From Plantago ovata (taxonomy: Eukaryota > Streptophyta > Magnoliopsida > Lamiales > Plantaginaceae), in contig CM051456.1 in the NCBI GenBank assembly GCA_028274465.1, forward strand, positions 115,456,880 to 115,520,879: DNA of 64,000 bases. The letters run 5' to 3'. The notes under the pieces are model-generated. The model was not told the origin of the DNA. It did no database searches and was given only the letters and a program-made list of their open reading frames with translations. This document shows, piece after piece, positions 47,684 through 59,117 of this stretch. A program made the translations under genes and the position numbers. The number at the start of each line of letters is the position of its first letter. Position 1 is the first letter of the stretch.

Positions 47684-49942
47684 ATGCAGGCTTACGGATA
47701 CCTAGGGTTTGGCCCCAATCAATTCGACGGCGTAGGCAGCTGTAGCTCAACCTCGCTCGGCACCTGGTCGAAGCGAATCCGCCGTGTCTTCACAGCTTCC
47801 GCCGCCGTCGATAGCTACCGGAATCACTACGCCGTGCTCGGTGTCGCCCCAAACGCTTCCTCCTCCGATATTAAAAAAGCCTACCGTCTCCTCGCTCTCA
47901 AGGTACATTCATTTCCCCCTCATTTTCCTGCATCCATCGCTGTGCCATTTTATTAGGTTAATTATGCTGTAAAATTGGTTAATCAATCTACTGTGTGTGT
48001 TCACAACTCAACGAATACATACAAATCCTTTATGTAATTTACAATTTAGAAGATACTAGTACTCTAGATATTGGAATGTACTCTAGGCTTGTACCATATA
48101 TGCCGTGTGCATTTGTTATGCACTAATCTGGTTCTTCATTGGTTATAAATTTGGAACAATATTTCTAACTTTGATTATCAATTCTACACTTGTATTGGTT
48201 GTTTGGTAGCTTTATTAGCTAATGTATTAGCTCGTTTACAGTGTGATCTTTGATGGAAAAATGCTACTCTGCAAGTCATGGTCTGACTGGCCGGTTTGTA
48301 TTTGACAAGATGTGATACTTAAAATATCTAACTGTTTAATTTATTTCTTCTACCTGATTAACTGCAGTACCATCCTGATGTTAACAAGGGAGTAGGTGCT
48401 AATGAGGCTTTCAAGAGCATCCGTCATGCATATGATGTGAGTGAGTTTTTGTATAATGGTCACACATGTTGATATAACCAACTGCAGCTCGATCGGCACT
48501 AGTTGTTACATTTACTCTGAATTCTGTCCCCGACACAAAATATTGTGTTATTTAAAATTCCAGGAAACAGAGGACTTAGGTTAGACAGGTATGAATTTGG
48601 GGAATGCGGCCAACACTGGGGGTGGTGATGTGTCGTTCTGATGTTTAATATGTGTGTATATATATGTGTGTGTGTGTGTCTGTCTGCAAATTAGGGAAAT
48701 ACTCTACATCTGGGTGTGTCCGTGTGTGCGGTGTAGTAATTCCTAATATTTAACTTGTGTCTGACTGTTAGACTGTCTAATAGTGCAAGTTTTCGTTTTT
48801 GCCCGAGTAAAAAGAGAAAGTAAATTGTTCATGGGACAAACATCCTCCACTAATCGTGAAATTTGGGAGTGTGATCTGTGGTGATTTATTTTTCCAAAGA
48901 ATTGCCAGATTCGTGCACGCTCTTGCACAGATAAAGGATATTGCTAACTTTGCATCAGTTGCAACTTGCAAGTACTTAGCCACCATAGTATGTAGTATAC
49001 ACTTGGAATAGAACTTTCAAGCTTTAGGATAAGTTAGTTTTGGTGTCTAAAATGACACTCCTATTTTCTAGTGAATCCATCAACAACTACATGCTAATCT
49101 TCAATAACCTCAGAAGGTTACCCCTAAAAGCTCCTGTTGTGATGATAGATGGTCAAGGGTTCTTTTGCTGTAATGCGAATGGCAACTCGGGATCTGTCTG
49201 CATTTTTAAGATATGCATGTTTTCTAAACCTTCACATCATGATGGACTTTGATCTAACTTCTATCAGTTATCTGCCAATAGCAACTTATTGTAACTTAAA
49301 AGATTTTTCTATGCTATTCTGATGTAGGTATTGATCAATGACACGACAAGAAGTGAATACGATGAAGCCCTTAATTGTCAAAACAGGGTTGGAAGGCCTG
49401 GCGTAGATCAATGGCCGATCAATCCAGAGTATGAGGACAGGTTACGATTCTATAAATGGGCTTATACGAGGCGTGAAGAGCGGCGTGATAAATATTCGTG
49501 GCAATATCATGATAAAGAACGAGAGTTCTTTTATGATGACATGGATGAAGTGCTTGAGGAAGACGGCCTGGACGAGAAACGAGAACCCTTCATTGAGGTG
49601 CTTAAATCAGCTTTCGTATCAGTATTTCTGATGCAAACAGTGGGCATCGGCCTAGCATTAACGTTTAGCAGCCTCATGGCTATGATCGATCAGAAACTGG
49701 ATAGAGGATACAAGTTTGGCTATCTATGTGCCTGGATTTTAGGCGGAAAAGGGGGTATTTTGCTCACCATGTTCCTATCATTTGCAAGTTGGGTTTGCGG
49801 CAAAACAAGCAGCAGTGTTGTTGCTCTGGTAGTTTCAGCAATGTGGATTGGCTCAACTTTGGCGAGCCATGCTCCTCTTCCCCAGGGTGCTCTGTTGACT
49901 CTTTTATACATGTCAATCAAGCTGCACATTGATCTAAAGTAA
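47684..49942 (+). CDS. Membrane-anchored J-domain (DnaJ-like) protein, probably chloroplast
   Basis: Three exons, 47684-47902, 48368-48436 and 49328-49942, all joined in phase 0, give 300 aa. The N-terminus (about 45 aa; Ser/Gly/Arg-containing, few acids) looks like a plastid transit peptide. The J domain spans about residues 48-110: 'NHYAVLGVAPNASSSDIKKAYR', then the catalytic HPD in 'YHPDVNK', and 'FKSIRHAYDVLIND...RSEYD'. An acidic/aromatic linker follows. Two or three hydrophobic segments (about residues 195-222, 232-260 and 265-283) suggest membrane anchoring. J proteins stimulate Hsp70 ATPase. It resembles plant J-proteins of the DJC class; assignment to a named member is not possible here. 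Confidence 0.88.
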
Positions 49943-50385
49943 AGCTCTTCTCTCACACTGTCATCGGTGGACTGTAATGTAATTTCATGTTTCTGTATAT
50001 ATGCCATATAAGGGAAAATAAATAAACATCAGTCAGTATTCTGTTGTACATGGGCCTTTGCATTTCTCCACTCTGATGAATTCTAAATAATGAATCTTCT
50101 TGAATGTAAGGTAATTTGGTGTATGCTGCTTTCCCAAAATCTGGACATGGTTGTAATTTGAAAATCACCAAGAGGAAATGTATTTATGGTCCTGCCAAGA
50201 TAACAAGAGTAACAAAATACAGGAAAAGGGAATCTGAAAAATATCATTTAAGTCGTAAAATATCTACTAGTTCTATTATCCTATATGGTATTCAATGAAT
50301 ACAAGGCCATCAGTGAAGATAAGGTTTATTTGTAACATTTGCAATGTATCAGTAGCTATCAAGAGACAGAGAGAGAGAGAGAGAG
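49943..50385. other. Spacer between J-protein and PNSB2-like genes
   Basis: 3' UTR of the J-protein gene and promoter/leader of the next gene. A (GA)n run at 50370-50385 directly precedes the ATG. Confidence 0.5.
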
Positions 50386-51856
50386 ATGATGTCCATTTTC
50401 TGCACAAGGCTTCCCTCTCCAAACTCCATTCCTTTTCCGGCAAACCACCATTCCTCACTGTCATGTAATCTCTCCGGCTCGATTCTATGCTCGAGAAACC
50501 AGAAATATTTCACCATGTCAGCAGCATCTGCAGCTTCAACTTTTTTCCCAGATAGGGTATATTCAGAAAATGAGTTGAAAGAGCAAGGAGTCACCTTTAC
50601 AGATTTAGGCGACGATTGTGTGGTGAAAATGTCACTTGAAAATGGAAATTCAGCCAAGGTCATGCTGCCTAGTGGTTTGATCACTTCCTTCAGAGCTCAG
50701 ATGTGGCATGGCGGCACGGTGGAGCTGCTTCACACCTCTGTCTCTAGTGATCAGGAGAACGCTACCGTTATTCAAGGAGGGTTATCTTTAGCCTTAGCCT
50801 TGGAGAATGATGCTGGAGTTTCATGGTCACCTAATGAATGGACTCTTTGCCAACTTAAAGGAGACCCTGAAGAATCAGTCCAGGTACATTCGGTTATTGT
50901 GATTTTCGTGTGATACTTATGTGAACTGATATAGGCACATATCAACTTCTGCCATGTTATTCTTATTGATGTGTTCAAACTGTGCAATGTCCTGAGAATC
51001 TTGAGTATACGTATCAACCTATTGATTAATGATAGCCTATCCAATGATCTTACAAGTAAATAGATGTTGATGTACAATAAATGCAGGTAGAACTGATCAA
51101 CCGAAACAAAGAATCCAATGTTGAAGTGAAGCACATCATTACTCTCGGGCAAGATAATCTAACCTCAGAGACCGTAGTCTCTAACACGGGCACTTCATCC
51201 TTACGTTTGATGGGATCCGTCCTGAGCCACCTGACACTTAGCACCCCAGATGCAACTTATGCCATTGGACTAGAAGGGTCAGATTACTTTGTCAGGCCGC
51301 CCGTCAAGGGAGATTTCAGCATTGTCCTTCCTGACTCTACTGATCAAGATTCTGGGAAATTCTGGTCATTAGATAAGCTATTTTCCAAAGGGAATCAGAA
51401 CACCGATTCCAAGAAAGACATCTCAGTTAGGGAGAACGATGAAGATTTGGAGGGTGTAGAAGACGATAACTACAAGCATTTAAAAGAAGAGTTGAGTATC
51501 ATATACACCAGTGCTCCACGGAATTTTACCATCATTGATCGGGTGAGCCATTGCATAGTCTTGCCTTTTTACATAGAAGTGGCTGAATTCATGTACCCAC
51601 AGAACAATGAACATCATCATTTTGTCATGTTAACTAACATTAGTACACATTTCTTGATCAGGGGCGGAGAAATTCAGTATCAGTCAAGAGAGACGGATTT
51701 AATGAACTGTACTTGTTCAGTCCGGGATCAAGTCATGTATTTTACGGTAAGTATTCATATATCTGCATAGGCCATGCTGCATTACTTGAACCAGTAATGG
51801 TGAACGCGCGAAGTGAATGGAGAGGAGGCCTGCAAATATGGAATCCTAATTACTAG
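50386..51856 (+). CDS. Photosynthetic NDH subcomplex B subunit (PNSB2/NDF2- or NDF5-like)
   Basis: Three exons, 50386-50883, 51087-51542 and 51662-51856, keep phase 0 and give 382 aa. The first 45 or so residues (Ser/Pro/Asn-rich, ending near 'YFTMSAASAAS') look like a plastid transit peptide. The mature part has the galactose-mutarotase-like fold sequence of this family: 'LITSFRAQMWHGGTVELLHT', 'WTLCQLKGDPEESVQVELI', 'LGSVLSHL'-type core (here LMGSVLSHLTLSTP), 'GLEGSDYF', and 'FNELYLFSPGSSHVFYGKYS'. The subunit belongs to the NDH-1 complex used in cyclic electron flow around photosystem I. The GTAAGT at 51747 is read as coding (GKYSYICIG), since a 24-bp intron is implausible and the through-reading matches the family. 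NDF2 and NDF5 are paralogues I cannot separate by eye. Confidence 0.85.
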
Positions 51857-52244
51857 TAGCACAAGTAGCAAGACTCTGCAACTGAGCAACAGACAGAATG
51901 AAGCAGAGTAGCTAAATATATGTTTCAGTCTTGTCATTCAAGAGATAGTTTGAAATCTCTTTGCAGTACAGTATTTAGCAGTGAGAGAAAGATGATAGAT
52001 ACAAATGGAGATATCAGCGAGAACACAGACGATAAGCAAACACTTGGTAAAGACTAAGGATAAATAGTAAAAGGAAAGCTGGATTTAGAACAAAAGCTTA
52101 CTAAAACTTAACACGAAGCAATAGAGACATCAAATTCATCCAATAGTTATGGTCAAAACAGTTGCCCAATTGCAACTGGTACATACATGCATCCTGATCT
52201 ACCAACTCATAAGTATCTTAAAGGCCTAAAACACCAATTTGGAT
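51857..52244. other. Shared 3' region of convergent PNSB2-like and SINE genes
   Basis: 388 bp between stop codons, holding two convergent 3' UTRs. No other feature seen. Confidence 0.5.
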
Positions 52245-54355
52245 CTAGGTAGGCACAAGTGTGCCATAAACGTCTTGATCACCATTGGACATCAAACACA
52301 ACAACACTGCAAACAGAACAACAAAGAGACCAAAAACGATTTTGGTTGCAGAGCTTTTGCGAACACTGCTGCTAGTAGGTTGAGATCTGTTGGGAATCTC
52401 CTTTACATTAACTTGCAGAACCATGTCAGCAAGAACATCATTGTTGGAGGATACTGATTCTGAGCTACCTTGAACCTGTTCATCACCTGAAGAGAAGTTG
52501 ACATCACTAATGCTGTTGCAGTTTATGCTCTGACAAGCTCCGTTCTTTGAAGTAGGGGTGAACACAAATTTGCTCGGTGTTGGTGTTCTGAACCTTCTGA
52601 CAGGCGAGAAGCTACCGTTAGACTCATCTGAGTCCTGAAGAGAGTGGATGAGCTTTCTTGGCGTAGTGAAGATCCTCAAATCTTCGGCAGTAATGCGAGA
52701 ATTTGTTCGCTGAAGCACAAAATTCCACACAAACACATCAATACTCCAAGATTTTAGTATATTCATTAGCAGATTAGCTAGTCACAAGATTTTAGTACAT
52801 GTCAATTGTCATCACATCATTGAATGCAAATATTGGTTAGTACTAGCAAGCAACGGTTGTGTAATACTCACAAAGGAAGCAAAAGCAGGAAAGATATTTG
52901 CACCATTACATAATGACTACTTCCATGAGTAATTTGGACATGCATCACAAAATTTCCATCAAGTTTCAGAACTTTTAATTTTACTCTAGTCACTGATATC
53001 TGAATTTAAGAGTATAACGAGAAGCTCAAATTTACCTGAGGACTGGGAGTATTACTCCTTGAACCATTTCTTACGCGCCCATGTACAAAACCAGCAAAAT
53101 CTTGATGGCGGTCTGTGTTGATGTCCGAAAACCCATCATAGTCAGAGCCCCCCAAGTCACCTCCTCGAGTCATCTCTGAGAATATCCCATCTTTAAGAGA
53201 TACGTCTACACCTCCATTCTCGGACCTTTGCCAAAGTTTCCGGTTCACACTCCTACAATCATAACCCGTACCTCGATAAACCTGATTTGTTGACATAGGG
53301 GATTCATTAAAATGATTGTACCCAAAAGAAGATTCAACAGTTTGTGATTCAGGTGATGCAGTGAGAGGCGACTGATCTCCTGAAGAAGACATACTCTTTT
53401 TCCGACCATTCTCTCTTCTGTCGAAGTTGGAACCTGTGGTTGAACCTATATATCTCTCACCTTTTGATTCTTTCTCCGCAGAAATTCTCTTTGCGATTTG
53501 TAAAGCCTCAAAAGCAGCCCCAGTAACAAAAGGCATACGATCATACTGGCACTTCTCCATTTCTGTAATTATCATCTCGATTTCAGATATTATGCTTTTT
53601 GGTTCGAGACATCTCATAAGAGAACTCAGCATATGTATGGATGTCAATTGTTTTTGAGAATTCGCCTCTGCATATCCAGCATCCAGAATTTTTAGCCCAG
53701 ATTGTATCAAAAGTCTCGCATAGGCCTCAACAATCATGCTATTATGTTTAGCCAAAGCAGTAACTAATGCCATATGCGAGTTTGTTTGTGTATGCTTCTC
53801 AAGAGCCCCTGCAACCCTCTGACATACATCATTGACAATTTCATTCGAAGCGAATCTCCAATTGTCAGACTCAACAAGTGCTTGTAAACACAAGGCAGCA
53901 CCAGAAGACAGATTCTCTCGACTCCCCAAAAGACAATCCGAAAGGGGCTTGCAAATAGAGTGAATAACAGACCTCTTCATATCCTTCGCCGTTGTTGGGT
54001 CCATCGCATATCTAGATATAGCTGGAACCACCTTTGAGCAAGCCTGATGAAGAGCAAAAGCCCCACCGCTCGATGACAGCGTCTTCACAATGATGCTCAT
54101 GATGTTACTTATCTGAGGAACAATCTTCGGACCATGAACTCTTGCCAGAACCTCATACAGAGAAATCGCATGCTCCCCAGACGATTGTCCAGTTTGTTTA
54201 GTGTCTGAGACCTGAGCAAGAAACATCGGTATCGCCTTGGAATCCAAATCCTTCACATACGACGTCAGCGTTTTCATAGCTGATTTTCGACAATCAGCAC
54301 CTTTGTCAAGATTCTCCAGCTCCGTCCTTATTATCGGGCTTAAACTCCTTCCCAT
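52245..54355 (-). CDS. SINE2-like: SINE1/SINE2 plant KASH protein of the nuclear envelope
   Basis: Exons on the minus strand are 53036-54355 and 52245-52709, joined in phase 0, giving 594 aa. ATG 54355 (MGRSLSPIIRTELENLDK) is chosen because the upstream in-frame sequence is leader intron ending at 'gtttcag'. An armadillo/HEAT-type helical region spans about residues 1-300 ('SAMKTLTSYVKDLDSKAIP', 'SYLYEVLARVHG'-type repeats). A Ser-rich linker follows with 'TAEDLRIFTTPRKLIHSLQD'. Near the C-terminus is one transmembrane helix (IVFGLFVVLFAVLLCLM), then a short lumenal tail ending LVPT. This is the plant KASH ending that binds SUN proteins; Arabidopsis SINE1 ends VVPT and SINE2 LVPT (recalled). 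The SINE proteins link the outer nuclear envelope to actin or microtubules and affect guard-cell function. Confidence 0.92.
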
Positions 54356-55230
54356 TTCACAAGAACCTGAAACAACATCAAACGTGAAACCGCAAACTTC
54401 AGACATATCTAGAATAAGCCCTGGTAAAATGGTGTTAAAAGCAAGCCTAGTGAACACTTATAACTGGAAAAAAAAATGTAATCGTCAGACAATTCTCCAA
54501 TACAAATACATGAAAACCAGCCGGCAAGAAACTGTTCTCTTCTTGTTATCAACGCCTCTTGGCAGTTGGCACACCCTAAAATATTCAGATACCCTAGAAG
54601 AAGCCTACTAGAAACCCATACGTTTCTTTCTCTATTTCGCTAAAGCACGCATTTATAAATTAAAAGGGTCATGAAAATCACAAAGCAATTCAATTTCAGG
54701 GTCAAAGATTCAAAATCAAGAAACGTCTAATCCCAATCAGAACAAAGCTACCAAACAGCAAAGAAAGCCAGAAACATGAAGCTCAACAAACAGTAATAAA
54801 GAACACATACCTTGTTAGCGAGGGAGAAAAATGGCGTGGGGTTTCGTTGATTTCCTGGAGCTCGAATCAGAGTAGAAAGGGGAAAAGGAAGTCAAAAAGG
54901 TGGTTTCTTGAAATTGTTTCCGTTGTGAGGTGTGAGTAAAGAACAATAATAACGGAAAGTTTTTTGTAATTCAAAATTGGAAACGAATCGAATCAGATAA
55001 ACCTGAAGAAATAAAATTTTCAGAAACACATGCGGAATTGAAGGGGCGAGATCTGAGTATACATGAATACCAGACTGAGAGAGATAGAGAGAGAAAGGTA
55101 AGAAGAGATGAGTGCGGATTTGCGGTGTGTGTGTCTGTGTGTGTTTCTCTATCTAGAAATTCAAATGTAGTATGAGTGAGTGATGAAAGTGTGAATCAAT
55201 GGGTAATGGGCTGTGTGTCAGTTTTCTTGT
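54356..55230 (-). promoter_or_regulatory. Leader, leader intron and promoter of the SINE gene
   Basis: On the minus strand, a leader exon ends 'GCTAACAAG|gtatgt' at about 54812. An acceptor 'gtttcag' lies about 12 bp before the ATG, giving a 5'-UTR intron of roughly 0.4 kb. Purine-rich (GA)n tracts lie near 55077-55095. No coding sequence seen. Confidence 0.5.
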
Positions 55231-55961
55231 CTTGATTTGGTAATAAAATTAAATTCGGTATCGTAGGGCAGGTGCAGCTTTTTATTTTTTTTTATTTTTA
55301 TTTTTTTGAAATCTTTCTTCTTAATTCCCCCCGCTATCCTCTTTCAAATTTCAACCACTTCATCTTGACCATACTACCCCTGATGCTTCCATTGACTAAT
55401 CATTTACGTGCTTGGTTCCGGATAATACAGAGAAGTCGGTGTTAAGTGAATATAATGTGTGACAAGATATCCTCGCCCACATTAACATTTTATGAAACTT
55501 ATAATATCTCCTCGATTGGGTTTGGTTTCGGTCGACATTCGTATTCACCACCAATTTTTTTCTTTTTTATTTTGAATTTGTTTTGGAGTTAAAAAGGTCT
55601 TGATAACACTTCTTTACTTTCAATGTTCATCATGCATGCCTTAAATGATTGAGAGTATTCTTATATATATGATCCTTCGTCTTCATCATTCTACCACGGT
55701 GATTTTACCACGAAGTGAGAAATTATCTTTTTTGCTAATGGGAATATGGGATCATTCCAATATGCTCCTTTGTCTCATAATTATAGCATGCTCTGTCATT
55801 ATGTGCCAAATTATGTTTGAAGAAGGAACAAAGGTGAGATTGCGCAGTGTGGCTGAAATGGGAGACCTTGATGTAAAATAAACATGTATTAAAAGTGTTA
55901 TATATTTTTAATATTTCAATAATTCTAGATCAAATTCGAAGTACGACCCAAGTATGAAACA
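55231..55961 (+). repeat. Direct repeat copy 1 (731 bp)
   Basis: Begins 'cttgatttggtaataaaatt' and ends 'gtatgaaaca'. It is about 98% identical by eye to 56951-57684, with the differences in a poly-T/A tract plus about eight point changes. No LTR hallmarks: no matching target duplication, primer-binding site or polypurine tract. Confidence 0.9.
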
Positions 55962-56358
55962 GTGATGAATTTGAGTTATAACTAGTTTGAGCTAACAATT
56001 ACAGTATTTTTCAAGTGCATTGAAAGATATATAATCACTTTGCTATTGATCTAGTTCAAATTACAACATGTGTGATATATTGTTAATATTTTGATTGACT
56101 CAAACCGTGAAGCAACCTTAACTCCTCAAGTGTTTTCACTACTCTAAACAGTAAACATATACATATGTATATGTATGAATGACGTTCATTTTTCTGGTCT
56201 AATTGTGTTCTAGATTCTTATAAGATTTACGTTCATTTTTCTGGTGTAGTTGTGTACTAAATTCTTATAAGATTTACATGCTACAATGCTACAACGGCGA
56301 TCTAAGTTTATTTAATTCAAAACATATAAGGAAAATGAGAGGAAGCAGTAGCATGTAC
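55962..56358. other. Spacer next to the orphan NIP exon
   Basis: Would be intron 1 of the NIP gene. It holds the 47-bp tandem duplication and AT-rich sequence; no second NIP exon is visible. Confidence 0.5.
56182..56275 (+). repeat. 47-bp tandem duplication
   Basis: 'acgttcatttttctggt...cttataagattt' occurs at 56182 and 56229, differing by a few bases. Confidence 0.8.
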
Positions 56359-56571
56359 CTTGCGAGTGAGGGAGATATCAAGGGCCGGGAAATCAGCAAG
56401 GCAGCTACGCGACGCGCCCCAGGATGGCGCGTTGACTGGAAGGCACGTGCACCTCGGCATTGACTTCCGATCATACGATTGGGAATCGATTCTCACAGAC
56501 GACATCAGTGGTGTCGGCGTACCCAGCGTTGCCGGTGCCGTTCTCGGCGTTCCGACCTCATATTCCGCCAT
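56359..56571 (-). pseudogene. Orphan first exon of a NIP5;1/NIP6;1-type boron channel (aquaporin)
   Basis: On the minus strand, ATG 56571 opens a 71-codon exon ending 'DFPALDISLTRK', followed at once by a consensus donor GTACAT. The sequence features (GTPxTP repeats, 'MSSVRIDSQSYDRKSMPRC', 'CLPVNAPSWG', 'DFP..D.SLTRK') match the N-terminal cytosolic exon of NIP5;1/NIP6;1 boric-acid channels (recalled). These continue with 'LGAEFVGTF' and six membrane helices. None of the downstream exons (NPA boxes, helices) is found between here and the SINE gene. The ORF is undamaged, so the fragment is young or constrained, but it cannot make a channel. Confidence 0.8.
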
Positions 56572-56950
56572 ACTTTTTTTTGTTTTTTTGTTTTTGGTTT
56601 TTTCTGGAGAAGTAACTAGCTAGTTAGAGTAGCTAGCAGTGAAGAGATGGATTGGAAACGGATAGAGCTAATTGAATTCCATAGGAAAGGATCTAACAAG
56701 AGATATTTATAAAGTAGTGATACTAATTCTTTATGCCAATCAGACACGAATTGGCTTACTTGGTGACGTACGTTCTGACAAAAGTTTAAAAGCAGTTCTG
56801 AGATATGGAGAGATTACAAGGCGAAGAGAAGCAATCACAGTTTCACATAAAAAATGGTCTCGAACCTATTTGGTGTAGGAGTCACATGATCTAGTTGTTT
56901 CTTGCAGCTGAAGATTTTGGTAATTGAACATGATATCGTTGTCTCACTGG

Positions 56951-57684
56951 CTTGATTTGGTAATAAAATTAAATTCGGTATCGTAGGGCAGGTGCAGCTT
57001 TTTATTTATTTATTTTTTTTATTTTTTTGAAATCTTTCTTCTTAATTCCCCCCGCTATCCTCTTTCAAATTTCAACCACTTCATCTTGACCATACTACCC
57101 CTGATGCTTCCATTGACTAATCATTTACGTGCTCGGTTCCGGATAATACAGAGAAGTCGGTGTTAAGTGAATATAATGTGTGACAAGATATCCTCGCCCA
57201 CATTAACATTTTATGAAACTTATAGTATCTCCTCGATTGGGTTTGGGTTTCGGTCGACATTCGTATTCACCACCAATTTTTTTCTTTTTTATTTTGAATT
57301 TGTTTTGGAGTTAAAAAAGGTCTTGATAACACTTCTTTACTTTCAATGTTCATCATGCATGCCTTAAATGATTGAGAGTATTCTTATATATATGATACTT
57401 CGTCTTCATCATTCTACCACGGTGATTTTACCACGAAGTGAGAAATTATCTTTTTTGCTAATGGGAATATGGGATCATTCCAATATGCTCCTTTGTCTCA
57501 TAATTATAGCATGCTCTGTCATTATGTGCCAAATTATGTTTGAAGAAGGAACAAAGGTGAGATTGCGCAGTGTGGCTGAAATGGGAGACCTTGATGTAAA
57601 ATAAACATGTATTAAAAGTGTTATATATTTTTAATATTTTAATAATTCTAGATCAAATTCGAAGTACGACCCAAGTATGAAACA
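56951..57684 (+). repeat. Direct repeat copy 2 (734 bp)
   Basis: Second copy of the segment at 55231-55961, 1720 bp further on. In the NIP exon's orientation it lies upstream of the exon, whereas copy 1 lies downstream. Confidence 0.9.
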
Positions 57685-59117
57685 TGCTTAAGCTAATGTA
57701 TGGCAACCTAGGTTGCATGGAGACATGTACCAGGATACAGGTCTTCAAAAACTGGTATGATATGTCGTAAGTTACGACCACAACTATTAAATTTATATTA
57801 TTAATTGTAATTGAATTGTTGTATCGATTCCTAACCCTACCATACACAAGAGTTGCAAATTTCTATTGTGTACCTATATTATCCCCTACACTTGTCACCC
57901 TTCATTCATATATAAAAGTGATATTGTACTTGATACAAAGTAGCCATTTCTCAGGTGGATTAATTGTGCTCTAGCCGGTTTTACGGTTGCACACCCATTC
58001 TAGTTTCATTAATAGGCATTACATCCCTTATTTTTGTAAAAGGTATTTAAAAAACAAACCTACCCTAGGCCACTGCAGTGTCCAACGTGAACCCTATTCC
58101 TGACATGTTGAATAAGGGTGCACGATGGACTTGTCCAACTGGCATACAAAATATCAGAGATTATGGACAACAATATACAATGTAGATTCCATTTGAGTGA
58201 TTATAACACATAATTACAATGTAGATGCAATTGTAGTGATTAATAATTCGATTAAACATGGCTGAAAAATCTATCGGGCAACACCAAAATGGCATGTCGG
58301 AAAGATGCAGCTCTCTGGCAGGTCTCATGGCTTAGAGATGGTGGAATGCGAAAGCTTGGTGGGGCAATGGTGGAAGGAAGACCAGTGGACAATGAGGCAG
58401 TTGTTTCATCAATCAAAGATGGTGGAGGGCAGTAGATTGGTAGTGTGGTAGAACTGTAGAAGTAAAATGGTGGAGATTGGTGGTGATGGTGTGATGAGGG
58501 AGAAGGTGCGAGTTGAAAGAGACAAAAAAATGTTAATTAGATACGACTATAGGGAGACATGAAGCAGAGTATGTCATATTCATAGGTTTTGTGGACTTAA
58601 TTATGAACCATAAATAAATTTCAATTGTTGGAATTGAAATTTGTTCGCATGTTGGACCGAATTACGAATCGCCCATTCTCGAATACATCGCGTAGCATGC
58701 TCAATACAAATTAACACGTATTTTTCATACCCAATTCATGTCCAATCATGCATACCCAAAAAAGTTGGTATATCCATACATTCGAAATGACAACCATTTG
58801 AAACGAGCTTACTCGTGCAATCGTAAATGATTTTAATTTGTAGTAAATCTTTCTTTAATTTAATCCCTTTGTAGTAAAAAATTAGTAGTCCCGGTGACGT
58901 GGCAAGACAGTTGGGTGGTGGAGATTTCACCTGAGAGTTGAAGATGGAGCAGTGCCACGTACGGAATCAGCGGCGGATAAAATGTACAGTATCATTAGAC
59001 CCTTCTCTTCTTCTTATTCTTCTACAGTTTCCGATACGGCGGCGTAGCTATTTGATTGTTGTACAGATATCATTTCTCAATATATCACAGGCATCGCAAT
59101 TTCATCGCCAGTTGGAA
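57685..59117. other. Intergenic DNA and CLC-e promoter/leader
   Basis: No gene recognised. The ORF from 58938 extends the CLC-e frame upstream, but that part lacks transit-peptide or family character and is treated as leader. Confidence 0.4.

Noticed and set aside
48655..48682. (TG)n run as a regulatory element
   Set aside because: A simple repeat within an intron of the J-protein gene; nothing ties it to function.
55645..57604. Two identical 78-aa ORFs (55645-55881 and 57368-57604)
   Set aside because: They are the same ORF in the two direct-repeat copies; no known family, AT-rich, no gene context.
55231..57684. LTR retrotransposon with 730-bp LTRs and captured gene fragment
   Set aside because: The repeats could be read as TG...CA, but flanking 5-mers differ (TGTCT vs TGCTT), and no primer-binding site, polypurine tract or retroelement domain lies between them.
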